Shown here: piece after piece, positions 1 through 6,635 of the stretch
Layout of the letters: the number at the start of each line of letters is the position of its first letter
Position numbering within the stretch: the stretch's first letter is position 1
Assembly: GCA_944359735.1 (NCBI GenBank)
Contig: CALVTA010000064.1
Span: forward strand, 1 to 6,849
Direction: 5' to 3'
Length of the DNA: 6,849 nt
Source: an uncultured Bacilli bacterium
GTDB lineage: Bacteria > Bacillota_I > Bacilli_A > RF39 > UBA660
Translations under genes and position numbers: made by a program
The notes under the pieces: model-generated
The model's database searches: none
Told to the model about the DNA's origin: nothing
The model's input: only the letters and a program-made list of their open reading frames with translations

Positions 1-1
1 C

Positions 2-142
2 ATCTATATCTTCATTACTTGTATAAACTACACCATTATAAGATAAATTAAAGGTAGAACAGACATCTATTATAGTATTGTAAACTATATTATTTTTAAG
101 CAATTCCTTGAACTCAAATGTGTTCCTGTAGTTACTCCAAGA
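2..142 (-). other. Open frame fragment after the PBP breakpoint, running off the window
   Basis: This minus-strand frame, different from that of the PBP, is open for 47 codons from just after a stop at 145-143 to the window edge. It has no ATG; a TTG at 103-101 is the only visible candidate start. The translation includes FKELLKNNIVYNTIIDVC and then LSYNGVVYTSNEDID, which I do not recognise and which does not resemble the missing part of a class B PBP transpeptidase domain. It could be the interior of another gene joined to the PBP by a rearrangement, or chance open sequence in AT-rich DNA. Confidence 0.2.
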
Positions 143-1188
143 TTACAAGAATTTTGTAAAACTTGAAGAAACGTCTGATGTCCATGTCCTCCTGCTTTCC
201 AACATTTAATTCTTGCAGTATCTACTTGAACAGACCCAGTATCTGTAAATTCATCTTTAAATAAATCAATTACCCCCTCTTCTACAGCAGCAGCTGTTGT
301 TACAATTTTTTGTGTTGATCCAGGCTCATAACTAGCCCATATAGGTAGATTACGAGATAACTCCTCCGTAGAATAATCTTGATAATTATTTGGATCATAA
401 TTAGGTCTAGAACTCATTGCCAATATCTCTCCAGTCTTTGGATCCATCACAACAGCAAGAGCCATATCAGGATTAAACATATCCACAACATTATTAAGTT
501 CACGCTCCACTGACTTTTGAATATTTATATCAATAGTAAGTTGTAAATCCATTCCATCTTGTGGTTCTATATATAAATCAGTTAGTTCTAATTTATTCCC
601 TTTAGCATCACTAAAATACTTAATAGCACCATTTTCACCCGTCAAATAATCATCATACTGTAACTCTATACCAGAAAGTCCTTGATTATCAATACCTACA
701 TATCCCAAAACATGAGATAACATTTCTTCATAAGGATAATATCTTTTAGACTCTTTAACTAAATAAACGCCATCAAAGTTTAAAGCTTCTATTTTGTCAG
801 CCACTTCATAAGATAACCTTCTTCCTTCAGGATGAACCCTCTCAATAGAAGTTTCTTTATAAACATGTTCTTTCATCTCAGCAAAACTAACTCCTAAAAT
901 ATCAGCAAGTTTAGTAGTAACCTCTTTTTTATTTTTAATTTGATTAGATATTAAAACAAGAGAAGTTGTTGTAATATTATCAGCAAGAATGACTCCATTT
1001 CGATCAAGTATTCTTCCACGAGCCGCTTCAATAGGTAAATTTCTACTCCATAAGTCACTAGCAAGACTTGATAACTTTTTATAATCTACAACTTGAACAT
1101 AAAATACTCTTAAAACTATTATTAATAAGATACTGCTAAATACTAAAAGAATTATTTTCATTCTTTTATCTATTCCTCTTGTAAACAT
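85..1188 (-). CDS. Class B penicillin-binding protein (FtsI/SpoVD-type transpeptidase), 3'-truncated
   Basis: Membrane-anchored D,D-transpeptidase that would cross-link peptidoglycan outside the cell. In order it shows a short basic N-terminus, one membrane anchor (about residues 11-33), the class B dimerisation-domain signature RGRILDRNG (57-65), and the start of the transpeptidase domain with active-site S291-T-Q-K294 inside YEPGSTQK and the SxN motif S347-C-N349 inside QNSCN. The KTG motif is missing: similarity ends a few residues after NSCN and the frame stops at residue 367, while relatives run to roughly 600-700 residues. The product is therefore probably inactive unless the remainder lies elsewhere. 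The first ATG (1188) is chosen because it starts right after a leader hairpin; a second ATG at codon 10 (1161) is possible. The upstream neighbour is an MFS gene rather than the mraW/ftsL genes usual for division PBPs. SpoVD versus FtsI cannot be decided. Confidence 0.88.
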   Translation of the reverse strand: MFTRGIDKRMKIILLVFSSILLIIVLRVFYVQVVDYKKLSSLASDLWSRNLPIEAARGRILDRNGVILADNITTTSLVLISNQIKNKKEVTTKLADILGVSFAEMKEHVYKETSIERVHPEGRRLSYEVADKIEALNFDGVYLVKESKRYYPYEEMLSHVLGYVGIDNQGLSGIELQYDDYLTGENGAIKYFSDAKGNKLELTDLYIEPQDGMDLQLTIDINIQKSVERELNNVVDMFNPDMALAVVMDPKTGEILAMSSRPNYDPNNYQDYSTEELSRNLPIWASYEPGSTQKIVTTAAAVEEGVIDLFKDEFTDTGSVQVDTARIKCWKAGGHGHQTFLQVLQNSCNLGVTTGTHLSSRNCLKII

Positions 1189-1216
1189 AAAAACTCACTA
1201 CCTTTCCAGTAGTAAG
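1189..1216 (-). promoter_or_regulatory. Leader hairpin plus U5 tract overlapping the PBP ribosome binding site
   Basis: On the minus strand the arms CTTACTAC (1216-1209) and GTAGTGAG (1201-1194) pair over 8 bp with one G-U. The 7-nt loop is TGGAAAG, and TTTTT (1193-1189) follows directly before the PBP ATG. The purine-rich GGAAAGG needed for ribosome binding sits in the loop and first stem base, about 12 bases from the ATG; GTGAG in the right arm is 5 bases away. The shape fits a weak intrinsic terminator or attenuator that also controls ribosome access. The stem is short and AT-rich, so function is inferred. Confidence 0.4.
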
Positions 1217-1283
1217 TTTATGATTTTAAAAATATATTTATTATTTAATGAGGTTAAATACTAATGTTTGAAAACTTCTATTT

Positions 1284-1312
1284 ATTATATATTTTAGTTA
1301 ATTTAGTAAAAA
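1284..1312 (-). promoter_or_regulatory. Possible sigma-A-type promoter for the PBP gene
   Basis: The MFS-PBP spacer (1189-1339) is almost pure A/T. On the minus strand it contains a perfect -10 box TATAAT (1289-1284), with a poor -35 candidate TTTTTA 17 bases upstream (1312-1307). A TATAAT is easily found by chance in such sequence. It supports separate transcription of the PBP gene only weakly, since no terminator is seen after the MFS gene and read-through remains possible. Confidence 0.25.
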
Positions 1313-1339
1313 AAGAAAACATCTATATTTCAAGATATT

Positions 1340-2557
1340 TTAAGTATATTTCTTTTTCTTTAATATTTTATATATCTCATAAACTATTACTAAACTAAAA
1401 CAAGAGAGTCCTAATAAGAACACCATTACATAAGTAAGAGAGTCTTTTAAAAGTATTAAAGTAATTAAACTACTAATTATCAACTTGCCTAACTTTCTTG
1501 CAAAATTTAATTTATTTATCATAATCTCATGGTATTCTTGTTTAGTATTATTAAGTAATAACTCTTTAATATAATTATCAAATGGATCTCTTATAGCAAG
1601 AAATAAACAAAAACCCATACTCATTAAGATAATACCAAAGACTTTAAATGATATAAAGTTACCTATTAAGATAATTATAAATGATAACAATAAACTATAC
1701 CCAATAATAGATAATATCTTACTTTTATACTTTTCATAAATTGTAATAAAGAAATAATTCGCAACTACTCTAACAATTCGTGAGACACTAACTATTAAAG
1801 TTAAAATAATAGAGACATTTTCTAAAGATAAAAAACTATCTAACTTATACTGGATAAATAATTTACTATTATTTTGTCCTAAATCTATAATTGCGTAACA
1901 TACTGCAAAAATAAGTAAAATTAAAAACACAAGATGGGTTATTTTAACTTTTCTTCTATCTTTCTTAATTACTTTATTATTAGTAGTTTTAACCTCATAT
2001 AGAAAATTAACTAAGAAAAGATTTATTAGGCAAAAAATTAGACAACATATCATAGGTAAATAGTTATTTAAATTAAAAATAAAACCAGCTACAAAGGAAG
2101 TAAACATTGTAACTATTGCATAAATTAATGAACCTTTGCTTTCATATTCCAAATGTCTATCTTCTTCTTTTAAAAACTCTAAGTTTTTTCTAATTAAAAC
2201 TGTATCCATCTTTTTAAAATAAGCATATGCTTCATAAAGAATAGAACCTATTAAAATAGTAAAATAATTATTACCAAAAGTTATTAAGAAAGCTCCTAAG
2301 AAAAGTAAAGTTACCCCTACTCTAACAGAGTTTAAAGCACCTATTTTATTAATTATCTTCATAACTAAGGGATTTAATATAATCATTACTAATAAACTAA
2401 TAGTTGTAAGAGAGCTAATTTCTAAAGCACTTAAATGTTTTACTTCTGTTAAAAATAATGTATTGATTGCAATATAGAAAATTAAATCTCCTGAAAATCC
2501 TGCAAATAGAGGATAGATTTTATTACTTAAAATTATCCTCTTCTTATTTACTACCAT
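1340..2557 (-). CDS. MFS-type 12-helix membrane transporter
   Basis: Integral membrane protein of 405 residues with about 12 hydrophobic segments (roughly 12-36, 45-64, 79-96, 98-116, 142-162, 166-186, 206-227, 246-270, 280-299, 303-322, 355-371, 374-398). The two six-helix halves are split by a basic cytoplasmic loop (187-205, with KVIKKDRRKVK), the classic layout of the major facilitator superfamily, and the length is normal. The end is a lysine-rich cytoplasmic tail. Substrate is unknown; no drug- or sugar-specific motif is recognised. The start ATG lies one base after the ATPase stop codon, and its Shine-Dalgarno GGAAAG is inside the ATPase 3' end, so it is almost certainly co-transcribed and translationally coupled with the calcium pump. 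The charged stretch after helix 10 (RDPFDNYIKELLL, 323-335) may help place the subfamily. The MFS call is by topology and general sequence character and is moderately sure. Confidence 0.75.
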   Translation of the reverse strand: MVVNKKRIILSNKIYPLFAGFSGDLIFYIAINTLFLTEVKHLSALEISSLTTISLLVMIILNPLVMKIINKIGALNSVRVGVTLLFLGAFLITFGNNYFTILIGSILYEAYAYFKKMDTVLIRKNLEFLKEEDRHLEYESKGSLIYAIVTMFTSFVAGFIFNLNNYLPMICCLIFCLINLFLVNFLYEVKTTNNKVIKKDRRKVKITHLVFLILLIFAVCYAIIDLGQNNSKLFIQYKLDSFLSLENVSIILTLIVSVSRIVRVVANYFFITIYEKYKSKILSIIGYSLLLSFIIILIGNFISFKVFGIILMSMGFCLFLAIRDPFDNYIKELLLNNTKQEYHEIMINKLNFARKLGKLIISSLITLILLKDSLTYVMVFLLGLSCFSLVIVYEIYKILKKKKYT

Positions 2558-2558
2558 T

Positions 2559-5168
2559 CTAACTTTCCATTCCTAATTTTCTTTTAATAAATTTAAATAT
2601 TTCTACTATAAGAATTGGTGATAAAGATAGTAATATAACTACTAACCATTCAGTTCCACTTAATACACTAAGTGAGAAGAATTCTCTTATAGGCGTTACA
2701 AATAAAACAATTACAAGGAATAATATAGAACCTACCACAGAAAGGAATAACATCTTATTTCTTGGATAGTCTTTACTAAATAGAGATGTTATACTTGAAC
2801 TTTGATTTAAAGAATGGAATATCTGTGATAAACATAAAACTGTAAAGGCCATTGTCATACCTACATCATAACTATCATTTGATCCTATAAAGTAAGCGAT
2901 TAAAGTAATGACAGCAAGGAATATTCCATAGAAACCTATTCTAAAGACGAGCCCCTTTTCAAATAAGCTTCCCTCTTTAACTGGTTTATGTTTCATAACA
3001 TTAGGACTTGCTGGATCAATTCCAAGAGCAAGAGAAGGAAGTGTATCAGTTACAAGATTAATAAATAAAATATGAACTGCAAGTAAAGGACTAGGCAAAT
3101 TAAATAACATAGATATAAATATAGTTAATACTTCAGCGATATTTCCAGCTAATAAATACTGTATTACTTTTTGAATATTACGATATACTCTTCTACCTTC
3201 CTTAATAGCTGCTTCAATAGTTGTAAAATTATCATCTAAAAGGATCATAGCAGCAGCATCTTTAGCAACATCGGTACCAGTAATACCCATGGCAACTCCA
3301 ATATCTGCAGTCTTTAAAGCTGGAGCATCATTAACACCATCTCCAGTCATAGCAATTATTTCTTTATTTTTCTTTAAAGCATTAACTATTCTAAGTTTAT
3401 CTTTAGGAGTAACTCTCGCAAAGACAGAAATATCTTTAATTGTATTACGAAGTTTTAAATCACTCATTTTACTTAAAGCTTCCCCATCTACTACCAAATC
3501 CCCTTTTTTATAGATACCAAGATCTTTAGCAATAGCTCTCGCCGTTAATTTATGATCTCCTGTAATCATAATTACTCTAATACCTGCTTCATGACAAGTA
3601 TTAATAGCATGTTTAACTTCTTCTCTTGGTGGATCTATTATTCCCATAATACCAATAAAAATTAAATCTTCTTCTATCATATCCCCTTCTTTAGGAAGAG
3701 TATTAATATTTTTCATGGCAAAGCCTAAAAGTCTTAAGCCCTTACTAGACATAGTAACACAATATTCTTTAATTTTATCCTTATCTTCACTAGTAAGTTT
3801 AATTTTCTTGCCATCAACACTAGCATAACTACATACATCTATTAACTCCTCAGGAGCACCTTTACAATAAACTAAATATCCCTTTTTATCTTTAATGACA
3901 GCACTCATTCTTTTTCTAACAGAGTCAAAGGCTTGTTCATATAAAACTTCATTACTTTTTATATCTTTAATATCATAACCATTATCTTTAGCATAAGTTA
4001 ATAAGCATCCTTCTGTAGGATCACCTATTACTTTATCTTTATCAATATAAGCATTATTACATATAAGAGAACACTTTATTAAGTCATCATTAAATGTATT
4101 TTCATCATTTTTATTAATAATATCACTATATAAAGTGCTTTTTACAACCGTCATCTTATTTAAAGTAAGAGTCCCAGTCTTATCAGAACAAATAACAGTT
4201 GCACTACCTAAAGCTTCAACAGCAGGAAGCTTCTTTACTAAAGCATTTTTCTTAGCCATACGAGATACACCTAAAGCCATAACAATTGTAGCAGTAGCAG
4301 GTAATCCCTCTGGTATTACAGAAATAGCAAGAGATATTGATACCATTAACAAAGAAATAAAATCATTACCATATAGTAAACCTATTATAAATATAAGTAA
4401 GGCAATTAAAATACCAACAACACTTAAAACTTCCCCTACTTTATTAAGTTTCCTTTTTAATGGAGTATCTAAACTATCAGTATCTTCTAACATAGTCGCA
4501 ATATGACCTACTTCCGTATCAGTAGATGTTGCTACTACTACTCCAACAGCAGTACCATAAGAAATAATAGTTGAAGAATAGACCATATTAACTCTATCTG
4601 CCAAAGGCACCATCTCATCCAAAAGAACCATAGCATTCTTTTCTACAGGAACACTTTCTCCTGTTAATGATGACTCATCTACTTTCAAACCATTTTCTTC
4701 TATCAACCTAATATCTGCAGGAACAATATTACCATCTTCTAAATAAACAATATCACCAATCACCAAATCTTTAGTTAAAATATTCTTTTTTCTACCATTT
4801 CTTATTACAGTAGTATGAGGAGCATTCATGCTTCTTAAAGATTCAATAGCATTAATCGCTTTCTTCTCTTGTATTATACTAATTAAAGCATTAATAAAAA
4901 TAATTATTAATATAACTACGCCTTCCGCAATTTCTCCTAATATAAAGGAAAGAATTGAAGCAAGTAAAAGTATTAAAATCATTCTGTCTTTAAGTTGTTC
5001 AATAACCATTTCAAAAACAGTTTTTTTCTTCTTATTAGCTATTTCATTAAGACCATACTTTTCTAATCTCTTAGAGACTTCTTTATCATCTAAACCTTCT
5101 ATATTACTATTTAACTTTTTAATTACTTCATTAATATCCTTAGTATAAGCATTTTTCAACTTAGTCAT
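2559..5168 (-). CDS. P-type Ca2+-transporting ATPase (P2A/SERCA-like)
   Basis: Membrane pump of 869 residues, full length for bacterial P2 ATPases, probably exporting Ca2+ at the expense of ATP. Visible in order: N-terminal cation ATPase domain (1-60), TM1-2 (about 62-100), actuator domain with TGES (169-172), TM3-4 with the ion-site signature IPEGLPA (285-291, E287), phosphorylation motif DKTGT (D329), nucleotide-binding KGAPE (436-440), TGD (536-538) and TGDGVNDAP (608-616), then TM5-10. Ca2+ ligands known from SERCA are matched: N676 and E679 in TM5, N704, T707 and D708 in TM6. SERCA Glu908 in TM8 is replaced by Gln782. The start ATG follows AGGAGG by only 2 bases (AAGAGG registers at about 5); a TTG at codon 4 would be spaced 11 bases and is the alternative. 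An extended -10 promoter lies just upstream, and the gene is coupled to the MFS gene downstream. P2 ATPase identity is near certain; Ca2+ rather than Na+ or Mn2+ is inferred from ligands. Confidence 0.95.
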   Translation of the reverse strand: MTKLKNAYTKDINEVIKKLNSNIEGLDDKEVSKRLEKYGLNEIANKKKKTVFEMVIEQLKDRMILILLLASILSFILGEIAEGVVILIIIFINALISIIQEKKAINAIESLRSMNAPHTTVIRNGRKKNILTKDLVIGDIVYLEDGNIVPADIRLIEENGLKVDESSLTGESVPVEKNAMVLLDEMVPLADRVNMVYSSTIISYGTAVGVVVATSTDTEVGHIATMLEDTDSLDTPLKRKLNKVGEVLSVVGILIALLIFIIGLLYGNDFISLLMVSISLAISVIPEGLPATATIVMALGVSRMAKKNALVKKLPAVEALGSATVICSDKTGTLTLNKMTVVKSTLYSDIINKNDENTFNDDLIKCSLICNNAYIDKDKVIGDPTEGCLLTYAKDNGYDIKDIKSNEVLYEQAFDSVRKRMSAVIKDKKGYLVYCKGAPEELIDVCSYASVDGKKIKLTSEDKDKIKEYCVTMSSKGLRLLGFAMKNINTLPKEGDMIEEDLIFIGIMGIIDPPREEVKHAINTCHEAGIRVIMITGDHKLTARAIAKDLGIYKKGDLVVDGEALSKMSDLKLRNTIKDISVFARVTPKDKLRIVNALKKNKEIIAMTGDGVNDAPALKTADIGVAMGITGTDVAKDAAAMILLDDNFTTIEAAIKEGRRVYRNIQKVIQYLLAGNIAEVLTIFISMLFNLPSPLLAVHILFINLVTDTLPSLALGIDPASPNVMKHKPVKEGSLFEKGLVFRIGFYGIFLAVITLIAYFIGSNDSYDVGMTMAFTVLCLSQIFHSLNQSSSITSLFSKDYPRNKMLFLSVVGSILFLVIVLFVTPIREFFSLSVLSGTEWLVVILLSLSPILIVEIFKFIKRKLGMES
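2563..2568 (-). promoter_or_regulatory. Ribosome binding site of the MFS gene inside the ATPase 3' end
   Basis: GGAAAG on the minus strand lies 5 bases before the MFS ATG and covers the last codons of the ATPase (Glu-Ser-stop). Ribosomes finishing the ATPase would be placed to reinitiate on the MFS start, which fixes ATG 2557 as the likely start. Confidence 0.6.
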
Positions 5169-5170
5169 TG

Positions 5171-5205
5171 CCTCCTCTTACTATCTTAATAAGGCTATTA
5201 TATCA
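5171..5205 (-). promoter_or_regulatory. Promoter (extended -10) and ribosome binding site of the ATPase-MFS operon
   Basis: On the minus strand TGATATAAT (5205-5197) is a perfect -10 with the TG extension. No good -35 is seen at the right distance (GAGTGT or similar), as extended -10 promoters allow. Transcription should begin near 5190, giving a leader of about 20 bases that holds AGGAGG (5176-5171). Confidence 0.6.
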
Positions 5206-5212
5206 AAGATAA

Positions 5213-5278
5213 AAGAAAGACACTCCTAAAACGGAATGCCCTTACTGTGGTTCTACTATGGAACAACTTAAAATTTAA
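5213..5278 (+). pseudogene. Short Cys-containing fragment, possible zinc-ribbon piece of a transposase
   Basis: Between a stop at 5210-5212 and a stop at 5276-5278 the plus strand reads KKDTPKTECPYCGS and then TMEQLKI. CPYCGS is a typical half zinc-ribbon as found near the N-terminus of ISL3-like and other transposases. No second Cys pair follows and there is no start codon. Given the neighbouring transposon debris it may be a remnant of a different element, but a 21-codon match to a common motif is weak. Confidence 0.2.
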
Positions 5279-5302
5279 AGTTTTTGCTTTATTCTTTTTG
5301 TC

Positions 5303-5337
5303 GTGATACTAAATTATACTAGTATCACTTTTGTTTT
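5303..5337 (+). terminator. Terminator-like hairpin, plus strand
   Basis: Arms GTGATACTA (5303-5311) and TAGTATCAC (5320-5328) form a perfect 9-bp stem with an 8-base loop, followed on the plus strand by TTTTGTTTT. The stem has few G-C pairs. No plus-strand gene is seen to need it, so it may belong to a lost mobile element whose last coding piece is the Cys-containing fragment just before it. Confidence 0.4.
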
Positions 5338-5341
5338 GTCT

Positions 5342-5362
5342 GTTTTAAACGCAATTTCCTTA
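5342..5362 (+). repeat. 21-bp direct repeat, copy 1
   Basis: Begins GTTTTAAACGC and ends ATTTCCTTA; matches 5985-6005 in the same orientation at 20 of 21 positions (C at 5352 versus T). The two copies bracket the transposase relic 643 bases apart, start to start. Probably an element-end sequence present twice. Confidence 0.6.
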
Positions 5363-5446
5363 TATAGAACAAAGAAAACAAAATAAATTTTATTTCTTCC
5401 TTGTCATTACTGTAGAGTTACAATTGATGTGACACCATCAATATAG

Positions 5447-5512
5447 AAAAAAAGCAATAAGTCGTATAAAATATTAATTGAAAAACAAAAATTATACGAA
5501 AGGACTTATTGC
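5447..5512 (-). terminator. Long bulged hairpin: minus-strand terminator and plus-strand transposase leader hairpin
   Basis: GCAATAAG-TCGTATAA (5454-5469) pairs perfectly with TTATACGA (5492-5499) and CTTATTGC (5505-5512); the only interruption is a 5-base bulge AAGGA (5500-5504). Read on the minus strand the 16-bp stem is followed by seven T residues (5453-5447), a good intrinsic terminator that should end transcripts from the Nudix gene. Read on the plus strand the bulge AAGGA is the ribosome site of the transposase relic, 10 bases before its ATG at 5515, so transcripts entering from outside would fold around it. The 22-base loop is AT-rich. Confidence 0.6.
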
Positions 5513-5514
5513 AT

Positions 5515-5984
5515 ATGAGAAGTATATCACAAACTCAACGTTATATTCCACATGAATTAAATACAAAATACTATATGGATCAAAAATTTAATAAAAAGAA
5601 ATCCTAATATTTCTTTATGTGAGTTATATGAAAAATTAAGAGTTAATTATGGATATTTAAGACATGCTTCTTCATTATTCAGATTACTAAGAAAAATGAA
5701 CTTTTATGTTAATAAAGAAAAACATTCTAAATATGTTCCTAAAGATTGTTATTCTGGAAACGATTGATGAAGCTTCAAGAGAAAAGTTTATTTATCCTTA
5801 TAAAGAACAATCTTCATACTCACTAGTTAGTTCTTTTAAAATTCTCATAGGTCAAAATATTTCTTAAACCCATTTTTCTTTTGATGATCTAAAAAAATGG
5901 TTATATACAAATCTAACACAACGCTATCCCTCCCTGATGTAATCAGTCTATTATTTAGATCGTTTATTTGCCAATGATTTTTAC
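5515..5984 (+). pseudogene. Decayed DDE (integrase-core) transposase, IS481/IS3-like
   Basis: Remains of a helix-turn-helix plus integrase-core transposase spread over three frames. It begins at ATG 5515 (MRSISQTQRYIPHELNTKYY), stops at 5605, continues one frame over with RNPNISLCELYEKL, YGYLRHASSLFRLLRKM and KHSKYVPKDC to a stop at 5765, then in the third frame with IDEASREKFIYPYKEQSSYS to a stop at 5865 and THFSFDDLKKWL to a stop at 5940. I recognise these blocks, including the IDEASRE strand that carries the first catalytic aspartate, from intact Firmicutes transposases of about 300-330 residues. Missing are most of the helix-turn-helix after HELNTKYY and the stretch with the second Asp and the Glu. 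Internal deletions and frameshifts make it inactive. It lies opposite to all neighbouring genes. Placement in IS481 versus IS3-type groups is uncertain. Confidence 0.8.
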
Positions 5985-6005
5985 GTTTTAAACGTAATTT
6001 CCTTA
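5985..6005 (+). repeat. 21-bp direct repeat, copy 2
   Basis: Same sequence as 5342-5362 apart from one base, located between the transposase relic and the Nudix stop codon (6008). Here the first part is also a near-palindrome: TTACGTTT (5981-5988), one T, then AAACGTAA (5990-5997). This is probably close to the right-hand edge of the mobile element. Confidence 0.6.
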
Positions 6006-6007
6006 TT

Positions 6008-6628
6008 TTATTTAGTTATTTCTATTATCTTATTTAACACTTCTTTATACTTATCATAAACAGTTTCATGTTCCATCACTTCAAATTCGTTTACATCAAC
6101 CAATCTATTTTCTTTTATATTCTTATCATCTTTAGTAGTAATTATTTCTGCTTCTATTTCTCCTGCTCCTCTTTTAAACAAATCTAATAACTCTTTAGCA
6201 TTTGCTTTAACAACTCCAAGTACTTCATTAGAATCAAATTTAAAACTATTAATATTTCCTTCAAACAAATCAACATAGACATTAGCCTTAGCTCTATCTT
6301 TAAAGACAGTACCATCTTTTTTTACTTTATCCATTTTCCATGGGACAATACCTACAAGTATCGCATCACTACTATCTATATCAAGACCTATTTCTTCTTT
6401 AATTTCTCTTTTAAATGCTTCCTTAATAGTTTCTCCTTTTAAAACATGTCCTGAGGCTGTTGTATAAAACTTACCACTATCTTTTCTTATTTGAAAGTAA
6501 ACACTACCATCAAATTCATATAACCAACAATGAACAGTATTATGCCATAACCCTTCTTTATGAACATCATCCCTACTCTTATAACCTAAATAATTACCTT
6601 TATCATCATAATAATCCAGATATTCCAT
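6008..6628 (-). CDS. Nudix hydrolase family protein
   Basis: Cytoplasmic 206-residue protein that probably hydrolyses a nucleoside-diphosphate-linked or isoprenoid-diphosphate substrate. A complete Nudix box GX5EX7REUXEEXGU spans residues 60-82: G60, E66, R74-E75, E78-E79, G81-L82, with all metal-binding glutamates present. The N-terminus (DYYDDKGNYLGYKSR, then GLWHNTVHCWLYE) is like Nudix proteins of the isopentenyl-diphosphate isomerase-like branch, many of uncharacterised substrate. The C-terminal 65 residues after the fold are charged and helical-looking. ATG 6628 is chosen: AAGGAG lies 7 bases upstream, whereas a TTG two codons earlier (6634) would overlap the ribosome-site spacing. It has its own promoter. 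Its stop lies 3 bases from the transposon-associated repeat, so the insertion sits directly downstream without visibly shortening the protein. Family call is very sure; substrate is unknown. Confidence 0.92.
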   Translation of the reverse strand: MEYLDYYDDKGNYLGYKSRDDVHKEGLWHNTVHCWLYEFDGSVYFQIRKDSGKFYTTASGHVLKGETIKEAFKREIKEEIGLDIDSSDAILVGIVPWKMDKVKKDGTVFKDRAKANVYVDLFEGNINSFKFDSNEVLGVVKANAKELLDLFKRGAGEIEAEIITTKDDKNIKENRLVDVNEFEVMEHETVYDKYKEVLNKIIEITK

Positions 6629-6635
6629 ATGCAAT

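Larger units (their letters stand above)
5169..6007. other. Region without intact genes: transposon debris between ATPase and Nudix genes
   Basis: This 839-base stretch has no intact gene. From low to high coordinates it holds the ATPase promoter, a short Cys-containing coding fragment (5213-5278), a terminator-like hairpin (5303-5337), one copy of a 21-base repeat (5342-5362), an AT-rich stretch with a small hairpin (arms ATTGATG 5423-5429 and CATCAAT 5436-5442), a long bulged hairpin (5454-5512), a transposase relic (5515-5984) and the second repeat copy (5985-6005). It looks like one or more decayed insertion sequences. No clean terminal inverted repeats or target duplications could be fixed. 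Confidence 0.6.

Noticed and set aside
3289..5148. Plus-strand open frames opposite the ATPase gene (3289-3513, 4135-4506, 4828-5148)
   Set aside because: They lie antisense to strongly conserved ATPase codons, have no ribosome sites, and encode low-complexity hydrophobic sequence expected from the complement.
5401..5424. Plus-strand promoter TTGTCA ... TACAAT upstream of the transposase
   Set aside because: The spacer is only 12 bases, too short for a sigma-A promoter.
5515..5984. Reading the transposase relic as a programmed-frameshift gene or with TGA as tryptophan
   Set aside because: Stops include TAA in two frames, large conserved portions are missing, and the other genes use TGG for tryptophan, so neither recoding nor genetic code 4 rescues it.
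6632..6634. TTG start two codons upstream of the Nudix ATG
   Set aside because: It is one base from AAGGAG, too close for initiation; the ATG at 6628 has the ideal 7-base spacing.
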